From assembly GCA_022825895.1 (NCBI GenBank), contig JAJDVX010000037.1:1-64000 (forward strand): a stretch of DNA of 64,000 bases, read 5' to 3'. Position numbers and translations under genes: made by a program. The DNA is from Chloroflexota bacterium (GTDB lineage Bacteria; Chloroflexota; UBA11872). Positions 44,380 through 54,991 of the stretch are shown piece by piece. A model generated the notes under the pieces. The model was given only the letters and a program-made list of their open reading frames with translations. It did not search any database and was not told the DNA's origin. Position 1 is the stretch's first letter. Each line of letters begins with the position of its first letter.

Positions 44380-45590
44380 GCTTGCGCCAGGGACAAGGCG
44401 GCGGTGGACACGGTCGGCACGACGCCGGACGTCGCCGCTGGTGTGGCGTCGGATCGGTCAAGAGTAGCGAGCCATTGTGACTCGAGGGCGTTGAGACCGA
44501 GCCCGACGGCCTGCCGAAGGGCCCGATCCTGCGATGCGCCCTCACGATAGGCGTCCAGGATCCGGGTAATCGCGGACTCGCCCCAGCGGTCGATTATGAA
44601 TTTTACGAACGAGTTGCTCTGGGCGTAGGCCAGCAGGGCGCCGCCGCTGTGCACGGGAAACGACCCGGTGAGCCCGCGCAATGAGATCAACCGATCGGCA
44701 GCGAACGCGGCGTCCACGATGTCGGCATAGGAAAACCGCTCGGCGACGGAGCTTTCAACGACGGTGGCCACGCCTTCGTGGAGCCAGGTGGGAATGTTGC
44801 GCGGCGGCTCGCCGACGGCGTGGTCGATGGCAATGTGCGTCAGTTCGTGGGCAATGGTGGACGGAAGCGTGGTCCGGCCCCAGTCGAACCTGGAGGCGTA
44901 GAGCACGATCAGGTCGAGGCGGGCCGACGCCACGCCGCCCACCCAGGGGCGCGTGCCACGGCCCATGTCGGCGCGCATGCGGTCGCCGTCGGCATAGAAG
45001 ACCAGCCGCGTGCGGCGCCGGAGTTCGAGGCCAAATTCGTCCTCCAGGGCGTCGAGGCCGCGGCGGATGCCGTCGACGGCGTCGGCGGCCAGGTCGTCGC
45101 CGGCGTACCACCAAAAGTCCACCAGGCCTTCGGACTGGGTCTGCCAGGGAAGTTCGCCGTCGATGTAGGTCACGCTGCTGGTTGCCGTGCGCGTGGCGCC
45201 GTCCGCGTGGCGAACCTCGAATCGATACTCGATGTCGGCGCCCGGGAGCAGTGTGCCCCGCGGACGCCAGCGGTGGGAGGCGGTAAGCCGGCCATCGGCA
45301 AGCTCGAACGGGGCGCGGCCTCGTCGAGTCACGATGCCCTGCGGCAGTCCGAACAGGACCGACACCCTGGATGGCGGCGGCCCGGTCCACGGCGCATCGA
45401 GATGGAAGGTGATGGCGGACCGAATCTCCACGTCGGCGGCGAGATCCGCGGGGAGGGACGGCGCCGCGGCGACCGGGGCAGGTCCACTCGTCAGCCAGAC
45501 AAGGGCAGCCACGCCGAGCCCTGCGACGATCTGCGCGAGGCGCCTCCACGGCCGGCGGCCGGCCGGCCCGAACCGAAGACCCAGGGTCAC
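44376..45590 (-). CDS. Secreted peptidase MA-like metalloprotease
   Basis: A 404-residue protein with an N-terminal signal/anchor (hydrophobic about 20-35). The gluzincin motif HELTH is at residues 248-252 with the third ligand Glu272 in WLHEGVA, as in peptidase MA family proteins. A beta-rich N-terminal domain (about 50-145) precedes it. It sits between prfB and ftsE with 4-bp overlaps on both sides, so it is part of the division/secretion operon and may act on the cell envelope near the division site. Confidence 0.85.
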   Translation of the reverse strand: MTLGLRFGPAGRRPWRRLAQIVAGLGVAALVWLTSGPAPVAAAPSLPADLAADVEIRSAITFHLDAPWTGPPPSRVSVLFGLPQGIVTRRGRAPFELADGRLTASHRWRPRGTLLPGADIEYRFEVRHADGATRTATSSVTYIDGELPWQTQSEGLVDFWWYAGDDLAADAVDGIRRGLDALEDEFGLELRRRTRLVFYADGDRMRADMGRGTRPWVGGVASARLDLIVLYASRFDWGRTTLPSTIAHELTHIAIDHAVGEPPRNIPTWLHEGVATVVESSVAERFSYADIVDAAFAADRLISLRGLTGSFPVHSGGALLAYAQSNSFVKFIIDRWGESAITRILDAYREGASQDRALRQAVGLGLNALESQWLATLDRSDATPAATSGVVPTVSTAALSLAQA

Positions 45591-46718
45591 GCGCCTGACT
45601 CGTTCCCGGAGGAAATCGAGGATCGGAGCCAGGCCTCGATGAAGGGGTCGAGCGCGCCGTCGAGCACGGCATCGGTGTTGCCCACCTCAAGTCCGGTACG
45701 CAAATCTTTGACCTGGCGATAGGGGTGCAGGACATAGGAGCGAATCTGGCTGCCGAAGTCGACGGCGGCCTGGTCGCCGCGCAGGCGGGCCTGCTCGGCC
45801 TCGCGCTCGGCGATCTGGCGCTCCAGCAGACGCGCGCCAAGCATTTCCATGGCGACCTCGCGGTTCTGGTGCTGCGAGCGTTGGTTCTGGCAGGACACCA
45901 CGATGCCGGTGGGTTCGTGACGGATGCGCACGGCGGAGTCGGTCTTGTTGACGTATTGGCCGCCGGCGCCGCTGGCCCGAAAGGTCTCGACGCGGAGGTC
46001 CTCGGGACTGATGGCCACTTCGTCCACGTTCTCAAGAACCGGCACAACGTCAACACGCGCAAAGGAGGTATGGCGGCGGTTGCTGGCGTCAAACGGCGAG
46101 AGTCGAACCAGGCGATGGACGCCGCGCTCGGCTTTCAGGTAGCCGTAGGCGTAGCGGCCGGAGGCGCGCAGGGTGGCGCTCTTGATGCCGGCCTCTTCGC
46201 CGTGGGAGATGTCCACCACCTCGGGCGCGAACGCGTGGGCGTCGGCCCACCGCGAGTACATGCGCAGCAGCATCTCGGTCCAGTCCTGCGATTCGGTGCC
46301 GCCCGCGCCGGACTGGACGGTCAAGAAGGCATCGTGCTCGTCGTATTCGTCTCCGAGCAGGAGTTGGAATTCCAGGGATGCCAGCCGGTCTTCAAGCGAC
46401 CCCACCTCGCTCGCGACTTCCTGTTGCAGATCGGGGTCATCCGGGTCGAGGAGTTCAACCAGCCCGACCACGTCGTCGGCCTGCGTGTCGAGTTCGTCCC
46501 AGAGGTCGACTTCATCCTGGACGCGCCGGTGGCGGCGCATGACCTCGCGGGCGCGGTCGGGGTCGTCCCAGAGATTGGGCGCGGCGACCTGGCGGTCGAG
46601 CTCGGTTAGCGTTGCGCGCTTGGCCGCCAGGTCAAAGATGCCTCCGAATCTCGGTGACCCGCTGGCGGGCGCGGCGCGCGCGCCCCTCAAGATCGGCGGT
46701 GTCGACGGCTTCGGTCAT
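45587..46718 (-). CDS. prfB: Peptide chain release factor 2, with programmed +1 frameshift
   Basis: RF2 recognises UGA and UAA stop codons. The GGQ motif (SGAGGQYVNKT) and the RF2-type SPF tripeptide (RLSPFDAS) are present. The zero frame from ATG 46718 gives 28 residues (MTEAVDTADLEGRARRARQR to RRHL), then UGA at 46632-46634. Shifting +1 at CTT TGA C continues into DLAAKRATLTELD and the full RF2, giving 376 residues; 1132 bp equals 377 codons plus one skipped base. The slippery CTTTGAC and the upstream CGGAGG are the classic autoregulatory signal. The gene lies 16 bp after secA and overlaps the peptidase gene by 4 bp. Confidence 0.96.
46632..46646 (-). promoter_or_regulatory. RF2 programmed frameshift site
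   Basis: On the minus strand: CGGAGG (46641-46646), then CAT CTT TGA followed by C. The internal Shine-Dalgarno-like box three bases before CTT, the CTT slippery codon and the UGA stop are arranged as in E. coli prfB. Low RF2 makes UGA reading slow and increases the +1 shift, so RF2 regulates its own synthesis. Confidence 0.95.
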
Positions 46719-46734
46719 GGCAGGGCGACTCCCC

Positions 46735-49383
<2,649 letters not shown>

Positions 49384-49701
49384 GTGCGTCGGTTAAGCGC
49401 AGCAGCACCCGCGTCGGGCACGGGGCGTCATTCGAGTATATCGAGAGTCGTCACGAGGCCAGTTTGGGACGACACCAGTTTCGGTTGGACTCCCCATACC
49501 GCCGTAGAGCAAGACTTCCGCCGAGCCGCCCGACTTCTCGTGCAGAATCTCGAAGTCCAGCGGCGTAAAGAGGCGCTCGTCAAGGAGAACTACCGACTTC
49601 GATCTCCGGTGGACGCTTCTCGCTTCGTTGAAATTGACAGAAGCGCGACATGGGCCCGCCAATGACTAATGATGAGGAGGATAGCCAGAGCGGGCCGCGA
49701 A
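49384..49701 (-). promoter_or_regulatory. secA upstream region with a -10-like box
   Basis: No recognisable gene. On the minus strand TATACT at 49435-49440 (about 52 bp before the secA ATG) is a near-consensus -10 box; no good -35 box is seen at 17 bp. The short frames here have no known domain and are treated as non-coding. Confidence 0.4.
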
Positions 49702-49968
49702 CTACGCGCTCGATCGATAAGCGTGTCCTCGGGAAGCGAACCTGACCACTCGCACAAGTCTGCAGGAGTCGTCGACGGCGTAGATTATCCGAAACCCACC
49801 GATTCGGAGAGATCGTAGCGGCGGACTGCCGACGACCGACTTCGAGCCGCACCCATAAGGATCGCTGCAAAGTTGCTCGACGGCTTCGGTTACTCGGTCG
49901 CGAAGAGTCCTGTCCTGACGGGCGAGGTATCGCTGAGCCCGACGTTCAATGACTGCGTCGTACTGCAC
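49702..49968 (-). CDS. RelE/ParE-family toxin-like protein
   Basis: An 88-residue basic protein with the RelE/ParE fold pattern: an N-terminal helix pair (IERRAQRYLARQDRTLRDRV), then LRSLRIGGFRIIYAVDD and LVRVVRFASRGHAY. RelE toxins cleave mRNA on the ribosome while ParE toxins target gyrase; the subfamily is not certain. It starts 6 bp after an 80-residue gene that would be its antitoxin, with toxin downstream of partner as in many type II modules. Confidence 0.78.
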   Translation of the reverse strand: MQYDAVIERRAQRYLARQDRTLRDRVTEAVEQLCSDPYGCGSKSVVGSPPLRSLRIGGFRIIYAVDDSCRLVRVVRFASRGHAYRSSA

Positions 49969-49974
49969 GCAGGG

Positions 49975-50217
49975 CTAAGCGTCAGGCTTGGTCCGCGCAG
50001 CTTTCATCGGCAGCCACTCGTGTGCCTCAGGGTTAGCCATGATCTTGCGGGCTTCCGCAATTGCCTCCGCCTCTGTTAGGTCTCCCTGGTCTCCAAGCGT
50101 CCAGCGCACATTCGTGAGCTTGATCTGGCGCCCGAACGTCGAGGACGAGACCTCTAAGCGTCCAGGAGCCTCGACATCCTCAGTGCTCCCGGTGACGTTA
50201 TGCAGATAGACCGCCAT
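49975..50217 (-). CDS. Small protein, putative antitoxin partner (80 aa)
   Basis: Family not recognised. The N-terminal half is predicted beta (VYLHNVTGSTEDVEAPGRLEV) and the C-terminal half helical, with EAEAIAEARKIMANPEAHEWL and a basic end. It lacks an obvious ribbon-helix-helix or AbrB DNA-binding motif, but its position 6 bp before the RelE-like gene and 3 bp after the DUF6941-like gene makes it the likely toxin neutraliser. It is cytoplasmic by composition. Confidence 0.55.
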   Translation of the reverse strand: MAVYLHNVTGSTEDVEAPGRLEVSSSTFGRQIKLTNVRWTLGDQGDLTEAEAIAEARKIMANPEAHEWLPMKAARTKPDA

Positions 50218-50220
50218 CGC

Positions 50221-50643
50221 CTATCCCTCCTGCTTCGGTCGGTCGCCCCCCTGATCGGTGAGCCTGAATGGAACCTCTGCCTTGTCTTCGCCCCCAACAA
50301 GGATATGCACGGCGTAGTCGCCTGAATGGGGAAAGGGCATGGGTGGGATGTTCATCACGACGTAGTTGTTGTTTGGAGCTGCAAGGTCGTCAGGTTTATC
50401 TACCTGGAGATCCGCCTTGAACTCAGCGATACGATCCCCATCAGCATCGAGGATCTTGATCTCGAACTGCTTAGTCTGCCCGTATTCCGCGGGCGACGCC
50501 TTTAATTGAAGAACCAGCACCATCGCCGGATGGACGGCCGGAAACCTGGAGGCCGTAATGTTGTTGAATGCGCCCAGGACGTTTAGCTTGCCCTCTTGCG
50601 AGATGTTGGCAGCGTCAGCGAGGAGAGCTAGAGGGACATTCAT
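50221..50643 (-). CDS. DUF6941-like protein
   Basis: A 140-residue protein matching the pattern of the DUF6941 family: LALLADAANISQEGKLNVLG at the start, the central FPAVHPAMVLVLQLKASPAEYG, and a C-terminal PFPHSGDYAVHILVGGEDKAEVPFRL. The family has a beta-sandwich-like layout and no known function. ATG 50643 was chosen because homology starts there; the frame continues upstream. It is the first of three closely spaced genes ending in the toxin-like gene. Confidence 0.72.
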   Translation of the reverse strand: MNVPLALLADAANISQEGKLNVLGAFNNITASRFPAVHPAMVLVLQLKASPAEYGQTKQFEIKILDADGDRIAEFKADLQVDKPDDLAAPNNNYVVMNIPPMPFPHSGDYAVHILVGGEDKAEVPFRLTDQGGDRPKQEG

Positions 50644-50847
50644 TTCTCGTCCGCGCAGGCGGCTCCATTTCTGTGTGAAAGGAGTAGGCAGCTTCCCATC
50701 GCAAGGCCGACATTTCAACAGGTCCAGTCCGACGGTGTCGGTGAGGCTGTGGACCGACACCCGACAAACTCCGTGTGTCTGAGCCAAGCCGAATTGCCTC
50801 AATCGAGAATCGTCACGTTGAGCAACCGCAAGTAATCCGCAGTTCAA

Positions 50848-52029
50848 TCAGAGGCTGATTACGGCTTCGTAGAGGGCCTCGACATCGGATTGGGTGGCGG
50901 GGCGGGGGTTGTTGGCGGGGCTGCCGCTGGCGAGGGCGTCGCGGGCCATGGCGGGGGTGACTTCGCGGAAACGATCCGCGTCGACGCCCCAGGCGCGGAG
51001 GGTGGGGACTCTCAGGTCGGCCACCAGGTCGCGGACGATGGATACGCCGGCTTCGGCGGCTGCCTGGTCGTCGCTCTCGGTGGCGCCGAGGACGCGGGCG
51101 ATGTGGGCGAAGCGGGGGATGTCGCCGCCGAGGCTGAACTCCATGACGGTGGGCAGCAGCATGGCGTTGGAGAGACCGTGGGGCACGTGGAAGTAGGCGC
51201 CGATGGGGCGCGACATGCCGTGGACCAGGGCGACGGAGGCGTTGTTGAAGGCCAGGCCGGCATGCAGCGAGCCCACCAGCATCTCCTCGCGGGCCTCGGC
51301 GTCGTCGGGGTGGTGGTAGGCGCGCGACATGAAGCGGCCGATTCGGTCAATCGCATCGATGGCGAGGGCGTCGGTGATGGGGAAGCTGCGGCGTGAAACG
51401 TAGGCCTCGATGCCATGGGTCAGCGCGTCGAGCCCGGTGGACGCGGTGACGCCCGCCGGCATGGTGAAGGTGGGCTCGGGGTCGACGATGGCGGTGGCTG
51501 GCACGAGGTGAGAACTCATGAGCAGCATCTTGACGTCGCGGTCTGTGTCAGTAATGGCGACGCCGCGGGTGACTTCGCTGCCGGTGCCGGCGGTGGTGGG
51601 AATGGCGATGACGGGCAGGCCGGGATCGGGGATGCGTTCGTAGCCCTCGTAGTCGGGGCCGCTGCCGCGGTTGGTGTGCAGGACGGCCGCCAGCTTGGCG
51701 GTATCAAGGGCGCTGCCGCCGCCGAAGCCGATCACGACATCAGCGTCCGCAGCCTGAATGGCGGACAGCGCAGCATCGACGTCGCGAGTGGTGGGTTCGC
51801 CGGTGAGTTCGGCCAGGATCGTGGTGGCGACGTCGGCGTCGGCGGCCAGGGCTTCCAGCCGGGGCGCCCACTCGGAATTGCCCATGACGCGGTCGGTGAT
51901 GATGGCGGCGCGCTCGGCGCCAAGCTCACGCAACGCAGCCGGCAGCTGATTGAGCGCGCCGCGCCCGATGTGGATGACGGGCGGCGCGCGGAAGTCGCGG
52001 CCTTGCAGGTTAGTCGTGGCGGCGCTCAC
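50848..52029 (-). CDS. Iron-containing alcohol dehydrogenase family protein, copy 1
   Basis: A 393-residue group III dehydrogenase. GFGGGSALDTAK binds NAD(P), and the metal site comes from GLDALTHGIEAY and the later HGMSRPIGAYFHVPHGLSN, with the Asp and His ligands in place. TTAGTGSEVT is conserved. The substrate is an alcohol, aldehyde or lactaldehyde-type compound. It is monocistronic apart from a SodC lipoprotein gene upstream in the same direction. It is diverged from copy 2 at 58.7 kb. Confidence 0.9.
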   Translation of the reverse strand: MSAATTNLQGRDFRAPPVIHIGRGALNQLPAALRELGAERAAIITDRVMGNSEWAPRLEALAADADVATTILAELTGEPTTRDVDAALSAIQAADADVVIGFGGGSALDTAKLAAVLHTNRGSGPDYEGYERIPDPGLPVIAIPTTAGTGSEVTRGVAITDTDRDVKMLLMSSHLVPATAIVDPEPTFTMPAGVTASTGLDALTHGIEAYVSRRSFPITDALAIDAIDRIGRFMSRAYHHPDDAEAREEMLVGSLHAGLAFNNASVALVHGMSRPIGAYFHVPHGLSNAMLLPTVMEFSLGGDIPRFAHIARVLGATESDDQAAAEAGVSIVRDLVADLRVPTLRAWGVDADRFREVTPAMARDALASGSPANNPRPATQSDVEALYEAVISL

Positions 52030-52066
52030 GATTCCGGTGGATGTCCCGCATGCCTGGCCGGTCCGC

Positions 52067-52615
52067 CTAGATCCGCTCGATCACGCCACAAGCCACGCGG
52101 TCGCCGGCTTCGGGCTCCTGGCCGTAGGTATCGGGCTTGGCGTGGATGATGATGGCGGACCCATCGTCGTCGAACAGCGAGTGATCGGCGTCGGTGTCCA
52201 GGGTGACGGCGGCGGTGAAGACGTCGGCGCGGGCGGCGCCGTCAGCACCGGCAAAGATGTTCGGCAGGTCGCCGGGGTGGGGGTTGTCGTTGTGCCTGAG
52301 GCCGTGGCCAGTCTCGTTGGGATCGAAGTGACCGCCTGCCGCGGTGAAGTCCGGGGCGCAGGCGCCGACAGCGTGGATGTGGAACCCGTGGCCGCCGGCG
52401 GACAGCCCGTGTACGTCGGCCGAGATCAGGACGCCCGACGGGACTTGCGTCAGCGTGACGCGGCCCATGGGCGCGCCGTCAGATCCCGACATGACGGCGA
52501 CGGCCTGGGCGCCCACACCGGACGGCGCCGCCGGGCCGCTTTCGCCGCAAGCCCCGAGTATGGCCAGCGCAAGCGCCAAGCCGACGAGTACTCCAACTGC
52601 ACGCTTAATTTTCAC
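52067..52615 (-). CDS. sodC: Cu/Zn superoxide dismutase-like lipoprotein
   Basis: A 182-residue protein with a signal peptide and lipobox LGAC, so it is membrane-anchored outside the cytoplasm. HGFHIH and NPHPGDLPN supply the copper and zinc ligands, IIIHAKPDTYGQEP the C-terminal His and zinc Asp region, and RVACGVI closes the fold. It is compact, with the short electrostatic loop of bacterial forms. The start is a GTG (52615). It converts superoxide to peroxide at the surface. The subclass lacking activity exists, but all metal-ligand motifs are kept here. Confidence 0.9.
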   Translation of the reverse strand: MKIKRAVGVLVGLALALAILGACGESGPAAPSGVGAQAVAVMSGSDGAPMGRVTLTQVPSGVLISADVHGLSAGGHGFHIHAVGACAPDFTAAGGHFDPNETGHGLRHNDNPHPGDLPNIFAGADGAARADVFTAAVTLDTDADHSLFDDDGSAIIIHAKPDTYGQEPEAGDRVACGVIERI

Positions 52616-52699
52616 GTCGACTTTTCAACTTTCCCGAGGTTCGGCCAACGTAGCCCGCCCTGTTGCGCTCGCCGCATTGTAGGCGGCTGTTGCCAGCCG

Positions 52700-54052
52700 C
52701 TAGTAGTCACGCCGGGCAGTTTCTTCGAAGCGGCCCTGCGGGCGGATAAAGCGCAGGTCCACGTTTCCGACCGGCCCATTGCGGTGCTTGGCGATGTCGA
52801 GCTTCAGGTCTACCGGACGGCCGATTGTCTCTTCATCGCCCGCCTCCGGTTCATGCAGGAACGCCACAAGATCGGCGTCCTGTTCGATGGACCCGCTCTC
52901 GCGCAGGTCGGACAGACGGGGCCTTGAGTTCGGGCGCTGCTCCACGGCGCGGGATAGCTGGGCGCAGGCAATGATGGGGATGTTGAGTTCGCGAGCCAGG
53001 GCCTTGAGCGAGCGCGTGATCTCGGTGATTTCCTGCACGCGGTTTTCGCGGTGGCCGGAAGCCGTCATCAACTGCAGGTAGTCCACCACCAGCAGGCCGA
53101 TATTGTGTTCCAGGTGCATGCGTCGAGCCTTGCCGCGCAGCTCGAGCACGCTGAGTGAGGGCGAGTCGTCGATGTAGATCGGGTATTCGGCCACCTGGCC
53201 CATCGTGCGGACGACGCGCTGGAGTTGGTCGTCGTCCAGGTCGCCGTCTCGGATGCGCATGGCGTCCATGCGGGCTTCGGTGCCGATGAGGCGCTGGACG
53301 ATCTGCTCGGCCGGCATCTCCAGGGCGAAGAAGGCCACGGGGACGTCGTTTTGCTTGGCGGCGTGGAGCCCAATATTGAGGGAGAAGGCTGTTTTTCCGA
53401 TACCGGGTCGGGCCGCCAGGATGATCAAGTCGGACCGTTGCAGGCCGCCGGTCAAGGCATCGAGACTGCGGAAGCCGGTGGAGACTCCGGTGGGCATGCC
53501 GCGGTGCTCGACCCGGAACATCAACTGGTCGCTGACCTCGTGGAGGATCTCGCGGATGGGGAGGATGTCGCGGGTGTGCACCTCGTTGGCGATGCCGAAG
53601 ATCAGGCTTTCGGCCTCGTCCAACACCTCCTGGGGAGCAGCTTCAGGGGCGTACGCGGAAGCCACCATGCGGGTGGCGCTCTGGATGACCTTCCGCAGGA
53701 TGGAGGTCCGGCGCACGATGGCGGCGTAGTGCTCCACGTGGAAGGGCGTGGGCACGGCCGACGCCAGCTCCACGACCCGATCCTCGCCCCCCACGTCGGC
53801 CAGCGTGCCGTCGCGCGCCAACTGGTCGCAGAGGGTGACGTAGTCGGTCTTCTCGTTGCGAGCAGCCAGGGTGGTGACCGCCGAAAAGATGGCCCGGTGG
53901 GCTTCGCGGTAAAAGTCGTCAGGCCCGATCTGCCCGGCGATGCGGGTGATGGCCTCAGGGTCGATGAGCAGGCTGCCGAGCAGGGAGCGTTCGGCGTCAA
54001 GGTTCTGGGGCGGAAGGCGGTCGGTGGTCGAAGCCACTGGGGCCAAGGTCAA
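52700..54052 (-). CDS. dnaB: Replicative DNA helicase
   Basis: A 450-residue hexameric helicase. The N-terminal primase-interacting domain (about residues 15-120) is followed by the RecA-like domain with Walker A ARPGIGKT (214-221), LLVVDYLQLM and the QLSRAVEQRPNSRPRLSDLRESGSIEQDADLV motif. No intein interrupts it. ATG 54052. It lies downstream of a 366-bp region with DnaA boxes and rplI; the rplI-dnaB order is widespread. Confidence 0.96.
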   Translation of the reverse strand: MTLAPVASTTDRLPPQNLDAERSLLGSLLIDPEAITRIAGQIGPDDFYREAHRAIFSAVTTLAARNEKTDYVTLCDQLARDGTLADVGGEDRVVELASAVPTPFHVEHYAAIVRRTSILRKVIQSATRMVASAYAPEAAPQEVLDEAESLIFGIANEVHTRDILPIREILHEVSDQLMFRVEHRGMPTGVSTGFRSLDALTGGLQRSDLIILAARPGIGKTAFSLNIGLHAAKQNDVPVAFFALEMPAEQIVQRLIGTEARMDAMRIRDGDLDDDQLQRVVRTMGQVAEYPIYIDDSPSLSVLELRGKARRMHLEHNIGLLVVDYLQLMTASGHRENRVQEITEITRSLKALARELNIPIIACAQLSRAVEQRPNSRPRLSDLRESGSIEQDADLVAFLHEPEAGDEETIGRPVDLKLDIAKHRNGPVGNVDLRFIRPQGRFEETARRDY

Positions 54053-54418
54053 CGCGGGCCGCCTGACGAATAGTTCAGGACTGCAACTCGGGGAGTGTTT
54101 TCTGCCGGGAGGGAATGGTTACGCACTCAGGCGGCATCGGACCACGGACGCCGGGAACGAGCATGGGCGCATTCTTCAGACGGACAATGAGGCTCAAACT
54201 GTCCACGTTATCCACAGCGACCAGAATCCACAGCGGCTGTACATAACCTCAGCATAAGCCCACAGCGCCCGGAGACTCGCGTCAGAGAGATAGCCGGCGG
54301 CGCCTGAATGCGGGCGCCGGTGTCAAGCTGTTATCCACAGTAACGGCTGGCAAGCCACCGTTACCCCTGGCGAATCAGAGATTCCCGGAGCCGCGGGGCG
54401 GGGTGGGCGGCGCCGTCC
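54053..54418. other. Intergenic region with DnaA boxes (possible origin or DnaA-regulated site)
   Basis: No gene. Two perfect TTATCCACA boxes on the plus strand at 54208-54216 and 54331-54339, plus a 7/9 match (gaatccaca) at 54224-54232, lie in a locally AT-richer stretch between rplI and dnaB. A hairpin with a 7-bp CGGCGCC stem (54298-54304 with 54313-54319) between the two perfect boxes may terminate rplI. Either DnaA control of dnaB or an origin is possible. Confidence 0.55.
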
Positions 54419-54952
54419 CTACCGTCCGAGCAGAGAAACGTCGAAGTCGTCGTCCGCCTCGTCCGCTTCGTCTTCAGCAACCGGGTCGGGTTCGTCTTCC
54501 TGTTCCACGACGTCCAGCATCACCGAGGCCTCCAGACCGGCGGCCAGGCGAACCGGCACCAGGTAGCGACCGAGCGAGCGGATGGGACTGTCGATCTGGA
54601 TGAGGTGCCGATCGACTTCGGCGCCGTGCTGTTCCACCAGGGCGGCGGCCACGTCGCGGTTGGTGATTTGACCATGCATCCGGCCCTGCCCGCCAACCTG
54701 CACCTGAAGCGTGAGCGTGACCCCCTGGATCATGTCCGCCAGGTGCTGGGCTTCGCGGCGTTCATTCTCTTCGCGACGGTCCTGGAGGTCCGCCTGGAAC
54801 TGGGCGTCGTCCAGTCGCTGCCGGGTGGCGTGCACGGCCAGGCGGCGCGGCAGCAGGAAATTGCGCGCGTAGCCGGCGGCCACCGATCGCACGTCGCCGA
54901 TTTCGCCCAGGTTGGGCACGGTCTCAAGCAGAACTACCTGTACGTCAGCCAT
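54419..54952 (-). CDS. rplI: 50S ribosomal protein L9
   Basis: A 177-residue ribosomal protein. The N-terminal signature VQVVLLETVPNLGEIGDVRSVAAGYARNFL is typical, followed by a long helix and the C-terminal rRNA-binding domain (LQVQVGGQGRMHGQITNRDVAAAL). A roughly 30-residue acidic C-terminal tail (DPVAEDEADEADDDFD) is an addition compared with most L9 proteins. ATG 54952 with AAGGGA upstream was chosen over the longer frame. Confidence 0.94.
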   Translation of the reverse strand: MADVQVVLLETVPNLGEIGDVRSVAAGYARNFLLPRRLAVHATRQRLDDAQFQADLQDRREENERREAQHLADMIQGVTLTLQVQVGGQGRMHGQITNRDVAAALVEQHGAEVDRHLIQIDSPIRSLGRYLVPVRLAAGLEASVMLDVVEQEDEPDPVAEDEADEADDDFDVSLLGR

Positions 54953-54991
54953 CGGTCCCTTGCTCCCAATTCGCACCACCACCGAGGGACG

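Noticed and set aside
49393-49662. 89-residue minus-strand frame upstream of secA
   Set aside because: No recognisable domain, overlaps the -10-like box, and no ribosome site; left as non-coding.
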